Both the position numbers and the translations under genes were made by a program. This document shows positions 8,001-17,100 of a stretch of DNA of 60,910 nucleotides, one piece after another. Within the stretch, counting starts at the first letter, position 1, and each line of letters starts with the position of its first letter. The stretch is from Candidatus Omnitrophota bacterium (lineage in GTDB: Bacteria; Omnitrophota; Gorgyraeia; Zapsychrales; Zapsychraceae). The notes beneath the pieces are model-generated. The model did not search any database. It had not been told where the DNA came from and saw only the letters and a program-made list of their open reading frames with translations. The stretch spans positions 1-60,910 of the forward strand of contig JAIORP010000096.1 of assembly GCA_021108075.1 (NCBI GenBank), in the 5' to 3' direction.

Positions 8001-10598
8001 ATGGTGTCGAAAAAAAAATTGTTGAAGGTTTCCAGCTTAAGTGCTGTAACTAATTCTTTTTATTATGATTTTATCAGCCGTCGTTGGTTCGTTTATCTTT
8101 TAACGACACTGGCCCGTCAAAAGGACTATCTGAATAATGACGCGTTTGGGCAACGTTATCCAGCATATAAAATTTTATGGCGACTTTCGATGTTTGTGCA
8201 GTTATCCATTTTTCTTGTCTTGTTCCTTCCTCTTTGTTTATTGTTGCCGTTAAACATTTATTGGAGTTTAATTCCGCTCGGGTTGGCGTATGTCTGTATC
8301 CAACGGCAGTTGAACCCGCAGATGAGGGCATTAGCGGAGCTTGTTGTGCGGCAAGAAGATGACAGAGTAGAGGCTGGGATGATGACATTGTTTCATTTTG
8401 CCGAAGTTGTCAGTCAAAAATATTCTATTTGCTCGTTAGTGGATGTGGTTTGTTTCTCTGATTTTGTCATGCGTCGTTTGTTTCTGCTCAGCATCGTCTG
8501 GCCGTGGCCGTCAACCTGGTACAGCTTGATTGGTCTTATCGTTATTTATCATTTTTTTAAGCATTTGATAAACACACCGACCATGTACACAAATATTATT
8601 TACGGGCGTTGGTGGGGGATGTCATCGTGGGGCGTCCGTATGGCCAATGTGTTCCCGCTAAAGTTTTTTAGCGCGTGGTTTGACCTGTTCCGTCAAGAGC
8701 TGAAGGGTTCTGCCGAGATTCTGAATTCCTACTTGTCCGTTGTCGTCGGCGTCTTTTTATGTGACTTGTTGGTGTGGAATTATTATGTGCCGGATCAATT
8801 TTTTGTTTCGCAATTTCAAGCACTGCTTTTCGCGAATTTTTTCTTCTCGATATTTATTTTTTCTGGCTTGTACGGACAGCTTATTGATTTTGTCCGCGAC
8901 CCTGCGCAGTATGCCACCCTGAGGACTTTTCTGCAGCATGTCAAGAAGTTAGGGCTGGCTGTTTTTTGTGTTTCAGCCGTATTCTTATTCGTGAAACTTG
9001 TCGTTACCAGCAACGCCACGTATTCTCAGCAGTTTATCGTTCACGCTTTGTTTGACCTCGCGTTTATCATCACCCTATCCTATGTCTTGTTTTATCAGCA
9101 ATATAAAAGGGATTATCTTTTGTCCTTACATCCTGTAAAAATCGGGGCGCAACAAACAGGAGTCATTGTCGGTTTATGTGTGGGTGTTGTCTTTAATCAT
9201 GTCTTGTATCTGATACTATCTCCGGTCTCTTTCTATGGTTCGGTTATTTTTATTTTCATCGGAAAGTACCTGTTTCTGCTGCTCTTCCTTTACGTCGTGT
9301 CCATCATCATGTCCTCTCACCTGTCGGTTACAGCATCTGTGCGGCAACGCAGGGATATTTCTGTTATCAGTCCTGTTAATGGCGGCAATGTTTTTCTGCT
9401 GTACCTGCGGCTTTTAGTGAAATGGAGTCATTTGCCTTTGTCGCTTGTCATTAAGAGCCTTAGCCCGGAGGAATACAGCATTCAGTGCCTGAACAATCGG
9501 TTTTGGTCCAAACGTTATGTCGGCCCAAAGAATCTGGTTGCGATCACGTGTTATACGGTCAACAGCAGTGAGGCCTATAAGATCGCAAAGGATTGCAAAG
9601 CCAAAGGCGCCACTGTTGTTATCGGCGGTGCGCATGTCCATTTTATGACGCAAGAAGGTTTGGCTTTTTGTGACAGTGTTGTGGTTGGACCAATTGACAG
9701 TGTTTGGGCTGCCATTGTAAAGGATTTTGAAACAAAGCAGCTTAAACCGGTTTATTATGGGCAAGGCACGCCAGAATCTGAGAAAAAAATTCATGCGCAA
9801 CTTTTGCAATCATCACCGGGTATGGTAAGCAGTTTCTTGCTGCCTGTTCGTGGTTGCAAGTTTAATTGTAGTTTTTGTGCTGTTGCCGCTAAAGAAGAAA
9901 AAATTGTTAAGAAGCCGGTTAATGAAGTTGTTGATTTGATTAAGATCGCACAAAAAGAACGGAAAACCATTTCTTTTTTAGGGGACAATATTTTTATTGA
10001 ACCGAAATACGCAAAAGAGCTTATTCAAGCCTTAATACCTTTAAACGTTGGTTGGGCCGCGTCCTGTAGCATTGATATCGCGGAAAATGATGAGATGGTG
10101 GAATTGTTAAGAAAGAGCAATTGCCGGTATATGTTGATTGGATACGAAGTGGTCAGTCATGAATCCAGCGAATTTTCAAAAGGCAAGTTTAACTACATCG
10201 ACCATTATGTTGAATACACCAATCGTTTGAAGAGGGCGGGAATTAAAATAACGGCATCGTTTATTTTTGGATTTGATACGCATACGTATCAAACTTTTTG
10301 GGATTATTGGGCTTTTTATTTTAAAATTTCTCCTTATTACACGGGGATTGCGTTGTTATTGCCTTATCCGGGAACAGCTGTCTTTGATCAGATGATCCGG
10401 GAGGAACGTTTGCTGAACATGAACTGGCAAAATTATGATGTTTTATCTCTGGTTTACATTCCAAAGAATATGAACTATTATATTTTACAGCAGCTTCATT
10501 ATTTTAATTATTTCGCGACGCAGTTTTTCTCGTCAAAACTTGGTTTTTTTGTGTTTCTTTGTGCATTTTTTGTGGCGTGTTTGTTCTTTTTTCTATAG
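8001..10598 (+). CDS. B12-binding radical SAM protein with polytopic N-terminal domain (paralogue 2)
   Basis: Same architecture as 2547-5084. A ~430-residue polytopic N-terminal domain is followed by a B12-binding-like segment (LVAITCYTVNSSEAYKIAK ... VVIGGAHVHFMTQEG ... VVVGPIDSVW). The radical SAM cluster motif is CKFNCSFC (Cys 619, 623, 626). Strand motifs such as FLGDNIFIEP and FIFGFDTHTYQTF follow, then a terminal hydrophobic helix. Many positions are shared with paralogue 1 (e.g. GDN, CSID, YPGT/LPGT, KFNY). It is likely a membrane-tethered enzyme acting on a lipid-linked or isoprenoid-like substrate; that is inferred from topology and neighbours. Start is ATG 8001 with a weak AGAGACG upstream. 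Confidence 0.85.
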   Translation: MVSKKKLLKVSSLSAVTNSFYYDFISRRWFVYLLTTLARQKDYLNNDAFGQRYPAYKILWRLSMFVQLSIFLVLFLPLCLLLPLNIYWSLIPLGLAYVCIQRQLNPQMRALAELVVRQEDDRVEAGMMTLFHFAEVVSQKYSICSLVDVVCFSDFVMRRLFLLSIVWPWPSTWYSLIGLIVIYHFFKHLINTPTMYTNIIYGRWWGMSSWGVRMANVFPLKFFSAWFDLFRQELKGSAEILNSYLSVVVGVFLCDLLVWNYYVPDQFFVSQFQALLFANFFFSIFIFSGLYGQLIDFVRDPAQYATLRTFLQHVKKLGLAVFCVSAVFLFVKLVVTSNATYSQQFIVHALFDLAFIITLSYVLFYQQYKRDYLLSLHPVKIGAQQTGVIVGLCVGVVFNHVLYLILSPVSFYGSVIFIFIGKYLFLLLFLYVVSIIMSSHLSVTASVRQRRDISVISPVNGGNVFLLYLRLLVKWSHLPLSLVIKSLSPEEYSIQCLNNRFWSKRYVGPKNLVAITCYTVNSSEAYKIAKDCKAKGATVVIGGAHVHFMTQEGLAFCDSVVVGPIDSVWAAIVKDFETKQLKPVYYGQGTPESEKKIHAQLLQSSPGMVSSFLLPVRGCKFNCSFCAVAAKEEKIVKKPVNEVVDLIKIAQKERKTISFLGDNIFIEPKYAKELIQALIPLNVGWAASCSIDIAENDEMVELLRKSNCRYMLIGYEVVSHESSEFSKGKFNYIDHYVEYTNRLKRAGIKITASFIFGFDTHTYQTFWDYWAFYFKISPYYTGIALLLPYPGTAVFDQMIREERLLNMNWQNYDVLSLVYIPKNMNYYILQQLHYFNYFATQFFSSKLGFFVFLCAFFVACLFFFL

Positions 10599-10668
10599 AG
10601 GTTAGGAAGGTTTTATATTTTTTTAATCAAATCGTCGCTGTTATAGGGCCTTTACGTTAGGATGCATT

Positions 10669-11406
10669 ATGCTGTTTTTTTATGGTGGTGTTGTTTTACA
10701 GGTGATTTGTGGCATTCATGCCGTCAAGAACGGACGTTACAATTGGCTATGGATTATTCTTTTTTTTTCGTTTGTGGGTTGCCTGATTTATTTTTTTGTG
10801 GAGATCTTGCCTGACTTAACATCCTCTACGACCCATATGACAACGGAAATGGCCAAGACGATCAATCCATCTGGAGAGATTAAACGTTTAAGAGCGGAGT
10901 TTGACTTATGTGAAAGCATTGAGAACCGGCAGGAGTTGGCTGCTGTTCATATCCGGTCCGGTCAGTATACCGAAGGGATTCGGTTGTTGGAAGCGGGGAT
11001 GACCGCCGCTTTACAGGACGACCCGTATTTTTTGAGCCAATTGGCGCACGCGTATTACTTAGATAAGAATTATAGCCGGACATGCGAACTGTTTCAACGT
11101 ATCAAAGATTATTATGGACGGTTTGAGAAACAAGAATGGCATTTGCTGTACGCGATGGCGTTAAATAAGGTGGGGGACATTGAGTCAGCTCGATTAGAAT
11201 ATGACAGTTTGATTAAATATTATGCCGGTGAGGAAGCGAGATGCCGCTATGCTCTTTTATTAAAGACTTTGGGTGAAGATGGAAAAGCAGAAGAGCTTTT
11301 TAAAAAGATTATTCAAAAATGTAAGATATCGCCCGGATTTTACCGCAAGGAACATGCCAAATGGTTAAAACTTTCTTTAAACGAATTAGCTTATAATAAA
11401 AAATAG
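10669..11406 (+). CDS. Membrane-anchored TPR protein
   Basis: The N-terminus (residues 1-50) has two hydrophobic helices with the pattern of a PLDc_N-like membrane segment (VKNGRYNWLWIILFF ... GCLIYFFVEILPDL). Residues 80-235 contain tetratricopeptide-like repeats (DDPYFLSQLAHAYYLDKNYS, EWHLLYAMALNKVGDIESA, ARCRYALLLKTLGEDGKAEE). Similar membrane-plus-TPR proteins occur widely in Gram-negatives with no assigned function; a scaffold role is likely. Start is ATG 10669 preceded by TTAGGA. Confidence 0.75.
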   Translation: MLFFYGGVVLQVICGIHAVKNGRYNWLWIILFFSFVGCLIYFFVEILPDLTSSTTHMTTEMAKTINPSGEIKRLRAEFDLCESIENRQELAAVHIRSGQYTEGIRLLEAGMTAALQDDPYFLSQLAHAYYLDKNYSRTCELFQRIKDYYGRFEKQEWHLLYAMALNKVGDIESARLEYDSLIKYYAGEEARCRYALLLKTLGEDGKAEELFKKIIQKCKISPGFYRKEHAKWLKLSLNELAYNKK

Positions 11407-11430
11407 TAATTTCTGTGTTTGAGGGGGATT

Positions 11431-12204
11431 ATGAAAAAGAAAATTGTTGGTTTTATCGTTGTCTCGGTGTTTGTTGTTTCCGTTTCAAGTTGGGCCCAGC
11501 AAGTGCCGGCCAATCAGTCAGAGAAGGATATTGTGATCGTGTCCGGGCATGCTTCAAAGATGGTTAATGTTGATGCCTTTCGTCTTGATTTTGTTTTTGA
11601 TGTTGACCGCGGAAGTTTTGGCGCTGCCGTGGCTGCGTCAGAAGACATCGTCAGTAAGATAGAAGGAAAGTTAAAAGAAATACAGGGGGACTCCTATCGG
11701 GTTATTAAAGGCTGGGATTTGTTAAAGCAAAAGAAGATATCCGTCAATTCAAAGTCGCGTAAAATATCGAATAAGATCTCCATTGATGTTGATCAAGTTA
11801 AATTGGGAGAGTTATTGTCTCAGATCGGACGCATTGTCGATGCGGTGATCCAGGTCAATTCTAAAATTTCTTTGGAGAGCATGAAAGTTTATGTGTCCGA
11901 TTACAAAAGGCAAAGAATTCAGAAAGAATTGGTCGCTCAAGCTGTTGGGGATATGCAGGCATTAGCTGCGATAACGGCAACGAAATCAGACCGAAAGATC
12001 AAACAATTGATTCGCGTGGTTTATTTGCCCGGCAACCTGGAACTGGAACAGCATGATGGATATCCGTTCAGGGAGCCCTTCCGGGCCTCAACTATTAACG
12101 TCTGGGCGTCATTTAGTGAACGGAAAAGTTTTAATGTTGAGGCGGAAGTTTCGGACCAGATAGAAATGTCAACCCGGATCATGGGGTACTATGAAATGGA
12201 TTAA
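11431..12204 (+). CDS. SIMPL-domain (DUF541) periplasmic protein
   Basis: Signal peptide at residues 1-24 (KKKIVGFIVVSVFVVSVSSWAQ), so it is exported. The body matches the SIMPL/DUF541 family: an early IVSGHASKMVNVDAF strand, a long helix (GSFGAAVAASEDIVSKIEGK), and a C-terminal strand INVWASFSERKSF. The family forms oligomeric periplasmic or outer-membrane-associated proteins of poorly known role, e.g. the YggE and BP26 relatives. Start is ATG 11431 with GAGGGGG just upstream, 24 bp after the TPR gene. Confidence 0.75.
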   Translation: MKKKIVGFIVVSVFVVSVSSWAQQVPANQSEKDIVIVSGHASKMVNVDAFRLDFVFDVDRGSFGAAVAASEDIVSKIEGKLKEIQGDSYRVIKGWDLLKQKKISVNSKSRKISNKISIDVDQVKLGELLSQIGRIVDAVIQVNSKISLESMKVYVSDYKRQRIQKELVAQAVGDMQALAAITATKSDRKIKQLIRVVYLPGNLELEQHDGYPFREPFRASTINVWASFSERKSFNVEAEVSDQIEMSTRIMGYYEMD

Positions 12205-12367
12205 GTCTCAGTATTGTTGCCCGGGGCCTTGATCAAGGCATAAAAGATTATTATTTCAAACGCTTTGTGAACGGACAGTCCTTTTTTTTAAAGAAATTAA
12301 CAATTGGGTGTAAAATAAAAGCAGACATGATAAATCATTAACGCGGGTACTTTGAAAGGGGTGGATC

Positions 12368-12709
12368 ATGCTATTAGAAAATGGTGAAACTGTTCATATC
12401 ATGACACAGCGCATGTTTGAACAGGACATGCGCCGACATTTCATTGGTGAAATTGTTCGCAGCAGTGATGCCGCTATTTTAGTGGAAGGCTACGAATTTA
12501 TGTTTGTGCAGGGTGTTAACGAATATATGCGGCAGGGGGATAAGCAGTGCCGTGTCTTTGGTTTATGTGAATCGCGTCATATCATTGATTTAATTCCGGA
12601 ACAGGTTAATGTGGATGATATTGCTTATAAGAACGAAGAGCACGGGCTCGTCGTGACGGACGGAAAGTCTTTCAAGATTCATATCCATGAATTTGGTATG
12701 TTGCGTTAA
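12368..12709 (+). CDS. Conserved hypothetical protein, 113 aa
   Basis: Preceded by GAAAGGGGTGG and ATG 12368. A small soluble protein rich in beta strands, with RRHFIGEIVRSSDAAILVEGY near residues 21-41 and RVFGLCESRHIIDLIPEQV near 64-82. No catalytic motif or localisation signal. It looks like a conserved small beta-barrel family of unknown function. Confidence 0.6.
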   Translation: MLLENGETVHIMTQRMFEQDMRRHFIGEIVRSSDAAILVEGYEFMFVQGVNEYMRQGDKQCRVFGLCESRHIIDLIPEQVNVDDIAYKNEEHGLVVTDGKSFKIHIHEFGMLR

Positions 12710-12795
12710 ACAATCCCTTTGCTTGATGCCTTATCAAGGAAAGGAAGGGTAGCGGGATGATGGTGGTTCGTGTGTCTTAATAGGGAGAGAATGAT

Positions 12796-13671
12796 ATGAA
12801 GAAAATGGCCGTTCTGAGTGTGCATGGTATGGGGGAGACCCAAAGGAATTATTGGTCCCAATTTGTTGCTCATTTGAAAAAAGCTTTAGGTCCTCAGTTT
12901 TGGAGCCAGATTCATTTTGAGCCCATTTATTATCAGCATCTTATTCAAGATAATGAGTACCGGGTCTGGAATGCAATGCCGCGGGATTTATTAGCCTGGA
13001 AAGATTTGCGGAAATTTTTGTTGTTCGGTTTTGCCGATGCCGGGAGTTTGGAGCACAAAGCGCATCAAAAGAATAGTGTTTATGTCCGCACACAGAAAAT
13101 CATACGGAAGTCTTTACAAAAAGCTTTGTCAAAATTACGGAATCCTCAAAGTCCTTGTGTGATTATCGCGCACTCCCTGGGGTGTCAGGTTATATCGAAT
13201 TATATTTGGGACTCGAATTTAGCGGCACCCGGCGGGGTCTGGAAATTTTTTCCTTTAGATGAAATAGATGAAACCTCATTAAATTTTTTAAAACTGAAGT
13301 CATTAAGGCTTCTTTTTACGACGGGTTGTAATATCCCTTTATTTGTCGCCGGACATAATCAGATTGTGGCCATTAATAAGCCAAATGACAATTTTGAATG
13401 GTATAATTTTTTTGATAGGGATGATGTTTTAGGCTGGCCCTTAAAATCTTTGAGCCCGAGTTATCAGTTGATCGTTACGGAAGACATTGAAGTGAATTCC
13501 GGTAATCTATTAGAAAGCTGGAATCCAAAATCTCATACAGCCTATTGGCGTGACGCGGAGGTTATCGGTTATATTCAGGGTTTGATGAAAGATGTCTTAA
13601 AACAAGAAATGAATAAAGAACAGGACATTCTTTATTCTGCGACATCTTCAACCGACGAGTTGGACCCTTAG
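12796..13671 (+). CDS. Alpha/beta hydrolase-like protein
   Basis: The N-terminal strand-turn AVLSVHGMGE matches the oxyanion region of alpha/beta hydrolases. IIAHSLGCQVISNYIW gives the nucleophile elbow, with Ser about residue 127 in an H-S-L-G setting. A plausible late Asp/His pair exists (SKSHTAYW near the C-terminus), but the triad cannot be fixed from sequence alone. There is no signal peptide, so it is probably cytoplasmic. Ribosome-binding site GGGAGAG precedes ATG 12796. Substrate unknown. Confidence 0.75.
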   Translation: MKKMAVLSVHGMGETQRNYWSQFVAHLKKALGPQFWSQIHFEPIYYQHLIQDNEYRVWNAMPRDLLAWKDLRKFLLFGFADAGSLEHKAHQKNSVYVRTQKIIRKSLQKALSKLRNPQSPCVIIAHSLGCQVISNYIWDSNLAAPGGVWKFFPLDEIDETSLNFLKLKSLRLLFTTGCNIPLFVAGHNQIVAINKPNDNFEWYNFFDRDDVLGWPLKSLSPSYQLIVTEDIEVNSGNLLESWNPKSHTAYWRDAEVIGYIQGLMKDVLKQEMNKEQDILYSATSSTDELDP

Positions 13672-13936
13672 CTGAAAATTCTATCTATGTCGACGCTGTT
13701 TACGGGGCATCTATGGGTGTTAAGTGGGGATTCAGTTTGTTTTTTCAGACAGGGATAACGGTGGTTCGGACCAGCAGTGCCGAATAACCCGTGGGATCAT
13801 ACGAAAAAAAATGATGTTGTAGAATTTGGAAGATGTTATACTTAGTCATGGGGCACGCGTGTTCCGTTGGATTTTCCTTTGTGTACCAGTCCTTTAGCGG
13901 GATAAACCATTTGATCATTTTGAAGAAAGAAGACTT

Positions 13937-14521
13937 ATGCAAAGTACCAGTTATTTTTTAATATTCCTTTTGTTGGTTGTTGTCATTTTTGCCGTGCAAA
14001 TTGTTTCTGATAGTAATAAATTTAAAGAGATTGATGAATTGGGCTGTTATATGGAGATTTCTAAAATCAAGGATACCCCTCAAGGGGCTCATATGAGTTT
14101 TGATATCCATTGCCCCTGTGATGGCCCGGAATGTGAAGTTCCCCCAAAGTATGACTGGCAGGAGTCAGATTTTCAATTCTATCCGCAACTGAAAATTGAA
14201 GATGTCAAAGGCCGCAACTTTATTATCAGTGACGGGCGTGACCCGGATGACTTTATGGAGGCAAGAGGGCCTTTATATACTATAAAGCGGGAAGATGAAG
14301 AAGTGATTTTATCTATTGGTTTCCCTAACCAGAAATTTAAGATTCTTAGCAAAATAAAATATGATTATTGCACAAAATATAATAAATATGTCGACCAGTC
14401 TCAATGTGTTTCAGAATTGATCGCTGAAAGCAAAGGGTTTTTTCCCCGGGGAAAATACGCTGCCTGGGTGGATACTCAAGTTGAAGGTGTGAAGCTTAAA
14501 AAATTATTTATGGTTCAATGA
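13937..14521 (+). CDS. Membrane-anchored or secreted hypothetical protein, 194 aa
   Basis: An N-terminal hydrophobic helix (YFLIFLLLVVVIFAVQIV) acts as anchor or signal. The extracytoplasmic part has a Cys cluster near residues 55-64 (HCPCDGPEC) and two further Cys near 148-160 (YDYCTK ... SQCVS), suggesting disulfides. No family was recognised. The start at ATG 13937 follows GAAGAAAGAAG. Confidence 0.55.
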   Translation: MQSTSYFLIFLLLVVVIFAVQIVSDSNKFKEIDELGCYMEISKIKDTPQGAHMSFDIHCPCDGPECEVPPKYDWQESDFQFYPQLKIEDVKGRNFIISDGRDPDDFMEARGPLYTIKREDEEVILSIGFPNQKFKILSKIKYDYCTKYNKYVDQSQCVSELIAESKGFFPRGKYAAWVDTQVEGVKLKKLFMVQ

Positions 14522-14707
14522 TAATCGTAAGCGCAGACCCTGGTTCTGATGAATCATGCTCGTTGTTTTTTGTTGTGCCTGCCAGCGTCCCATACTTGAT
14601 CAAAGATCGGGACTTCAATTTCTTAAATTAAAGAATATGATAACGTTATCAAGTTTTTGATGATAATTTATCAGTGAGTGATATGAACGGGTGATATCGT
14701 CACCAAT

Positions 14708-14727
14708 AGGAGGAATTCACTCCATTA
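14708..14727 (-). repeat. R2 half-hairpin
   Basis: GGAGGAATTCACTCCATTA is the reverse complement of the left arm of the R2 element at 48034. It marks the breakpoint of the HAD phosphatase remnant. Confidence 0.5.
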
Positions 14728-15086
14728 AATTATTGAATGCGATCCCCTGCGCCAGTTTAGAATATATCAAGAGCCGGTCGGGGTATCATTTTGATCAACA
14801 ATTGATTTATGAATGTCCGTGTTTAAAGCCCGCCTTGGGCATGGTCTACCATGTCTTTCAGGCGGAGAAAGTTTCTCCTGATGATGTGAATTTTTTCTTT
14901 ATCGGAGATCGAACCCCAGACGTTCAAACAGCCCTTAACATAAACGGCACTGGTATCCTCGTTCCTTTTGAGAATGAACCGCGGGAACATCAAAAGGTTC
15001 AATCCCTTCCAGATCAAACGAATATTCATGTTGTTACTGATTGTTTTCATGCCGCGCGGTATATTCACAGCAAGGTCTCATCATAG
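14728..15086 (+). pseudogene. C-terminal fragment of a HAD-IIIA phosphatase (GmhB/HisB-N-like)
   Basis: The sequence CPCLKPALGMVYHVF followed by FFIGDRTPDVQTALNINGTG matches the metal-binding Cys region, the KP-G-M motif and the GDRxxD motif of D-glycero-manno-heptose-bisphosphate phosphatase-like HAD enzymes. The N-terminal DxDGT nucleophile half is missing. The open frame runs upstream to 14691, but 14708-14727 is the left half of the R2 hairpin, so the real fragment starts about there. Most likely a decayed gene; no intact start with a ribosome-binding site is seen. Confidence 0.6.
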
Positions 15087-15271
15087 CGTCTGGACGCAGC
15101 ACACAAAAGGATAAAACAGGTTCTCGCTCCGGGTCAGGCGGTTTGAGCTAACAGGGGTTGTCTTTTTCCGTATCGATTATTTTATTTTTTTTGTTTTTTT
15201 AGAAAAAGTGCACCGGCTATCTTTTATTTCTGTTATCATACAAGAGTTAATAATCACAAAGGGGGCAATAA

Positions 15272-15820
15272 ATGAAGTGGATGTTTGTTTCTGTTCTTTT
15301 AGCAATATTAGTTGTTGTCGGTTGTCAAAACGTAGATAAAACATCCCCGGCTGCTATGACGATCAATAATATTTCATTTTCGCTCGAGGAACTGGAGGAG
15401 GCCTATCAACGGTCTTCTTATTTTTTGGAAAATACTCCATCCGCCCGTAAAAATTTTATTGATCATTATGTGTCCAGCAAACTTATATTACTGGCTGCTG
15501 AAGAGCAAGGTTTGAGTAAAGACCCGCAGTTTTTAAAAGAAGTCGAATTTTTTTGGCAACAGTCCTTGTTGAAAATGATGTTGAAGCGCAAAACAAATGA
15601 GTTAAATCAAAAGCAATCATTAAGTGATCAAGAAGTACTTGATTACTATCAATCCGTTAAAGACAAGTACTTTAAAGATAAAGAAATTGATGAGGTGAAA
15701 CTAACAATAAAAGCCATATTATTGCGGCAAAAACAACAAAAAGCCTTAGATGCTTGGATTAATGAATTAAAGCAGAAAGCCGATATTCGAATTGACGAGA
15801 AACAATTAGGGCTTGAATAG
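15272..15820 (+). CDS. SurA/PpiC N-terminal-like lipoprotein
   Basis: Lipoprotein signal with lipobox VVVGC (Cys about 18), so it is lipid-anchored in the envelope. After the Cys it shows the SurA_N-like pattern: a short beta strand (AAMTINNISFSLEELEEAY), helices with the FIDHYVSSKLILLAAEEQGL motif typical of SurA/PrsA-type foldases, and a long helix to the end. No PpiC isomerase domain is present at 182 residues, so it is probably a chaperone-only protein. AAGGGGG precedes ATG 15272. It starts a tight run of envelope genes. Confidence 0.75.
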   Translation: MKWMFVSVLLAILVVVGCQNVDKTSPAAMTINNISFSLEELEEAYQRSSYFLENTPSARKNFIDHYVSSKLILLAAEEQGLSKDPQFLKEVEFFWQQSLLKMMLKRKTNELNQKQSLSDQEVLDYYQSVKDKYFKDKEIDEVKLTIKAILLRQKQQKALDAWINELKQKADIRIDEKQLGLE

Positions 15821-15849
15821 GGTGTATATCTTCAGGTGAGGGGGTGGGA

Positions 15850-16404
15850 ATGTCTCAAAATGAAAGACGCAAGAATGTTTTTATCGACCGGAAGTTTCAA
15901 ATATCATTTATTTTAAAATTTTGTAGTGTTGCGATATTATCGTCCGTTATTATTGGGTTGTTAGTTTTGATTTTTACAAGTAACTCGACGACTGTCGCGA
16001 TTGAAGGGACAAAAGTGTTTGTCAAAAGCACGTCAGATTTTCTTTTGCCAGCAATGGTTTTTACCATTGCGACGGTAACGTTATTCTCCGCCTCTGCTGT
16101 GATTATGCTTGCCATGGTAACTTCTCATAAGATTGCCGGACCGTTGTTTAGTATTAACCGAACAGCAGAAAAATTAAAAGAGGGTGATTTGACTGAGAGG
16201 TTCCATATTCGTTCAGATGACCAGCTGGGAGATTTATCCCGTTTTTTGAACGTCTTTGTTGATGCGTACAAAGAAAAAATTGGGATTATGAAAGAAACGA
16301 TTAAACGAATAGAAGAATGTTCCGTTGATCCTAAAAAGAATGCCAAGGAGATTCAATCACTATCGAATAAGTTAAATGGAATTATTAGCTTTTATAAAAA
16401 TTAA
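15850..16404 (+). CDS. Two-TM HAMP-domain protein
   Basis: Two membrane helices (about residues 20-45 and 65-90: SVAILSSVIIGLLVLIF and VFTIATVTLFSASAVIMLAM) flank a short extracytoplasmic loop. A HAMP domain follows (HKIAGPLFSINRTAEKLKEG, DLTERFHIRSDDQLGDLSRF). No output domain follows, so it may work as a partner of another signalling protein. ATG 15850 is favoured over GTG 15844; GGTGAGGGGG lies upstream. The 3' end overlaps the next gene by 29 bp. Confidence 0.75.
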   Translation: MSQNERRKNVFIDRKFQISFILKFCSVAILSSVIIGLLVLIFTSNSTTVAIEGTKVFVKSTSDFLLPAMVFTIATVTLFSASAVIMLAMVTSHKIAGPLFSINRTAEKLKEGDLTERFHIRSDDQLGDLSRFLNVFVDAYKEKIGIMKETIKRIEECSVDPKKNAKEIQSLSNKLNGIISFYKN

Positions 16405-16960
16405 AAATATCAAATCCTTATTTATCAAAAGATTTTTGCTTCTTGTTGTTTTTTTTGTTTTATCCCCGATAACGATAATATACGCGAATTCATCAGAAAG
16501 CAAATATTTTGAGATTATCCTGCCGGAGGGCGTAGACCTTGATGAATTTTATGCTGTTATCTTTAGGGATAATTTTACGTTAGAAGAGATTATCGCCCCT
16601 TTGCCCCTCCCCGCGAATTTAGAGCAACATGTTTTAATGGCCTTAGATTCATTATACCTTGAAGTCGCGAACATTTTGGACATTCAGCCACAGGGTTTTA
16701 AAACCCGTATAGAGGTTTATCTGGATAAATCGAAAATAACGGAGACGGCGCAGCTTTTTAGCGTGGATAACTATTCTGACGTCGCTATTTATGTGTTTAT
16801 GCAAGACACGATTTTTATCAGCATTGAAGACTTGACATCCGCATCACTGGGGCATGAAATCGCCCGGGCGATCATTTCCCACTATTTTGTTGTGCCTCCT
16901 CCAGAAAAGGTTCTGAATATTTTAACCGGATATGTTGACATGAAGTTAGGAAAAGAATAG
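16376..16960 (+). CDS. Secreted protein with a degenerate HE-type peptidase-like motif
   Basis: Signal peptide in the first ~38 residues (FIKRFLLLVVFFVLSPITIIYA), then an extracytoplasmic domain. Near residues 163-175 it has SLGHEIARAIISHYF, which resembles the gluzincin HExxH helix, but the second His is replaced (HEIAR). If derived from a peptidase it is probably inactive, or the resemblance is by chance. It overlaps the HAMP gene, so the two are probably cotranslated. Confidence 0.6.
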   Translation: MELLAFIKIKNIKSLFIKRFLLLVVFFVLSPITIIYANSSESKYFEIILPEGVDLDEFYAVIFRDNFTLEEIIAPLPLPANLEQHVLMALDSLYLEVANILDIQPQGFKTRIEVYLDKSKITETAQLFSVDNYSDVAIYVFMQDTIFISIEDLTSASLGHEIARAIISHYFVVPPPEKVLNILTGYVDMKLGKE

Positions 16961-17100
16961 TTTCAAAACGGTTAAAATAAGGAGAGGGCAAGAAATGAAA
17001 GATTATTTTTTTTTATAATAGAACAACTGTAATGATTGTATAGGTATGTACGACACATTATAAATAATAGTATCTAATGGTAGGTGTAAGGAGGAGAAAG

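Noticed and set aside
16850..16905. Active zinc peptidase (HExxH)
   Set aside because: The second His is replaced (HEIAR), so activity cannot be supported.
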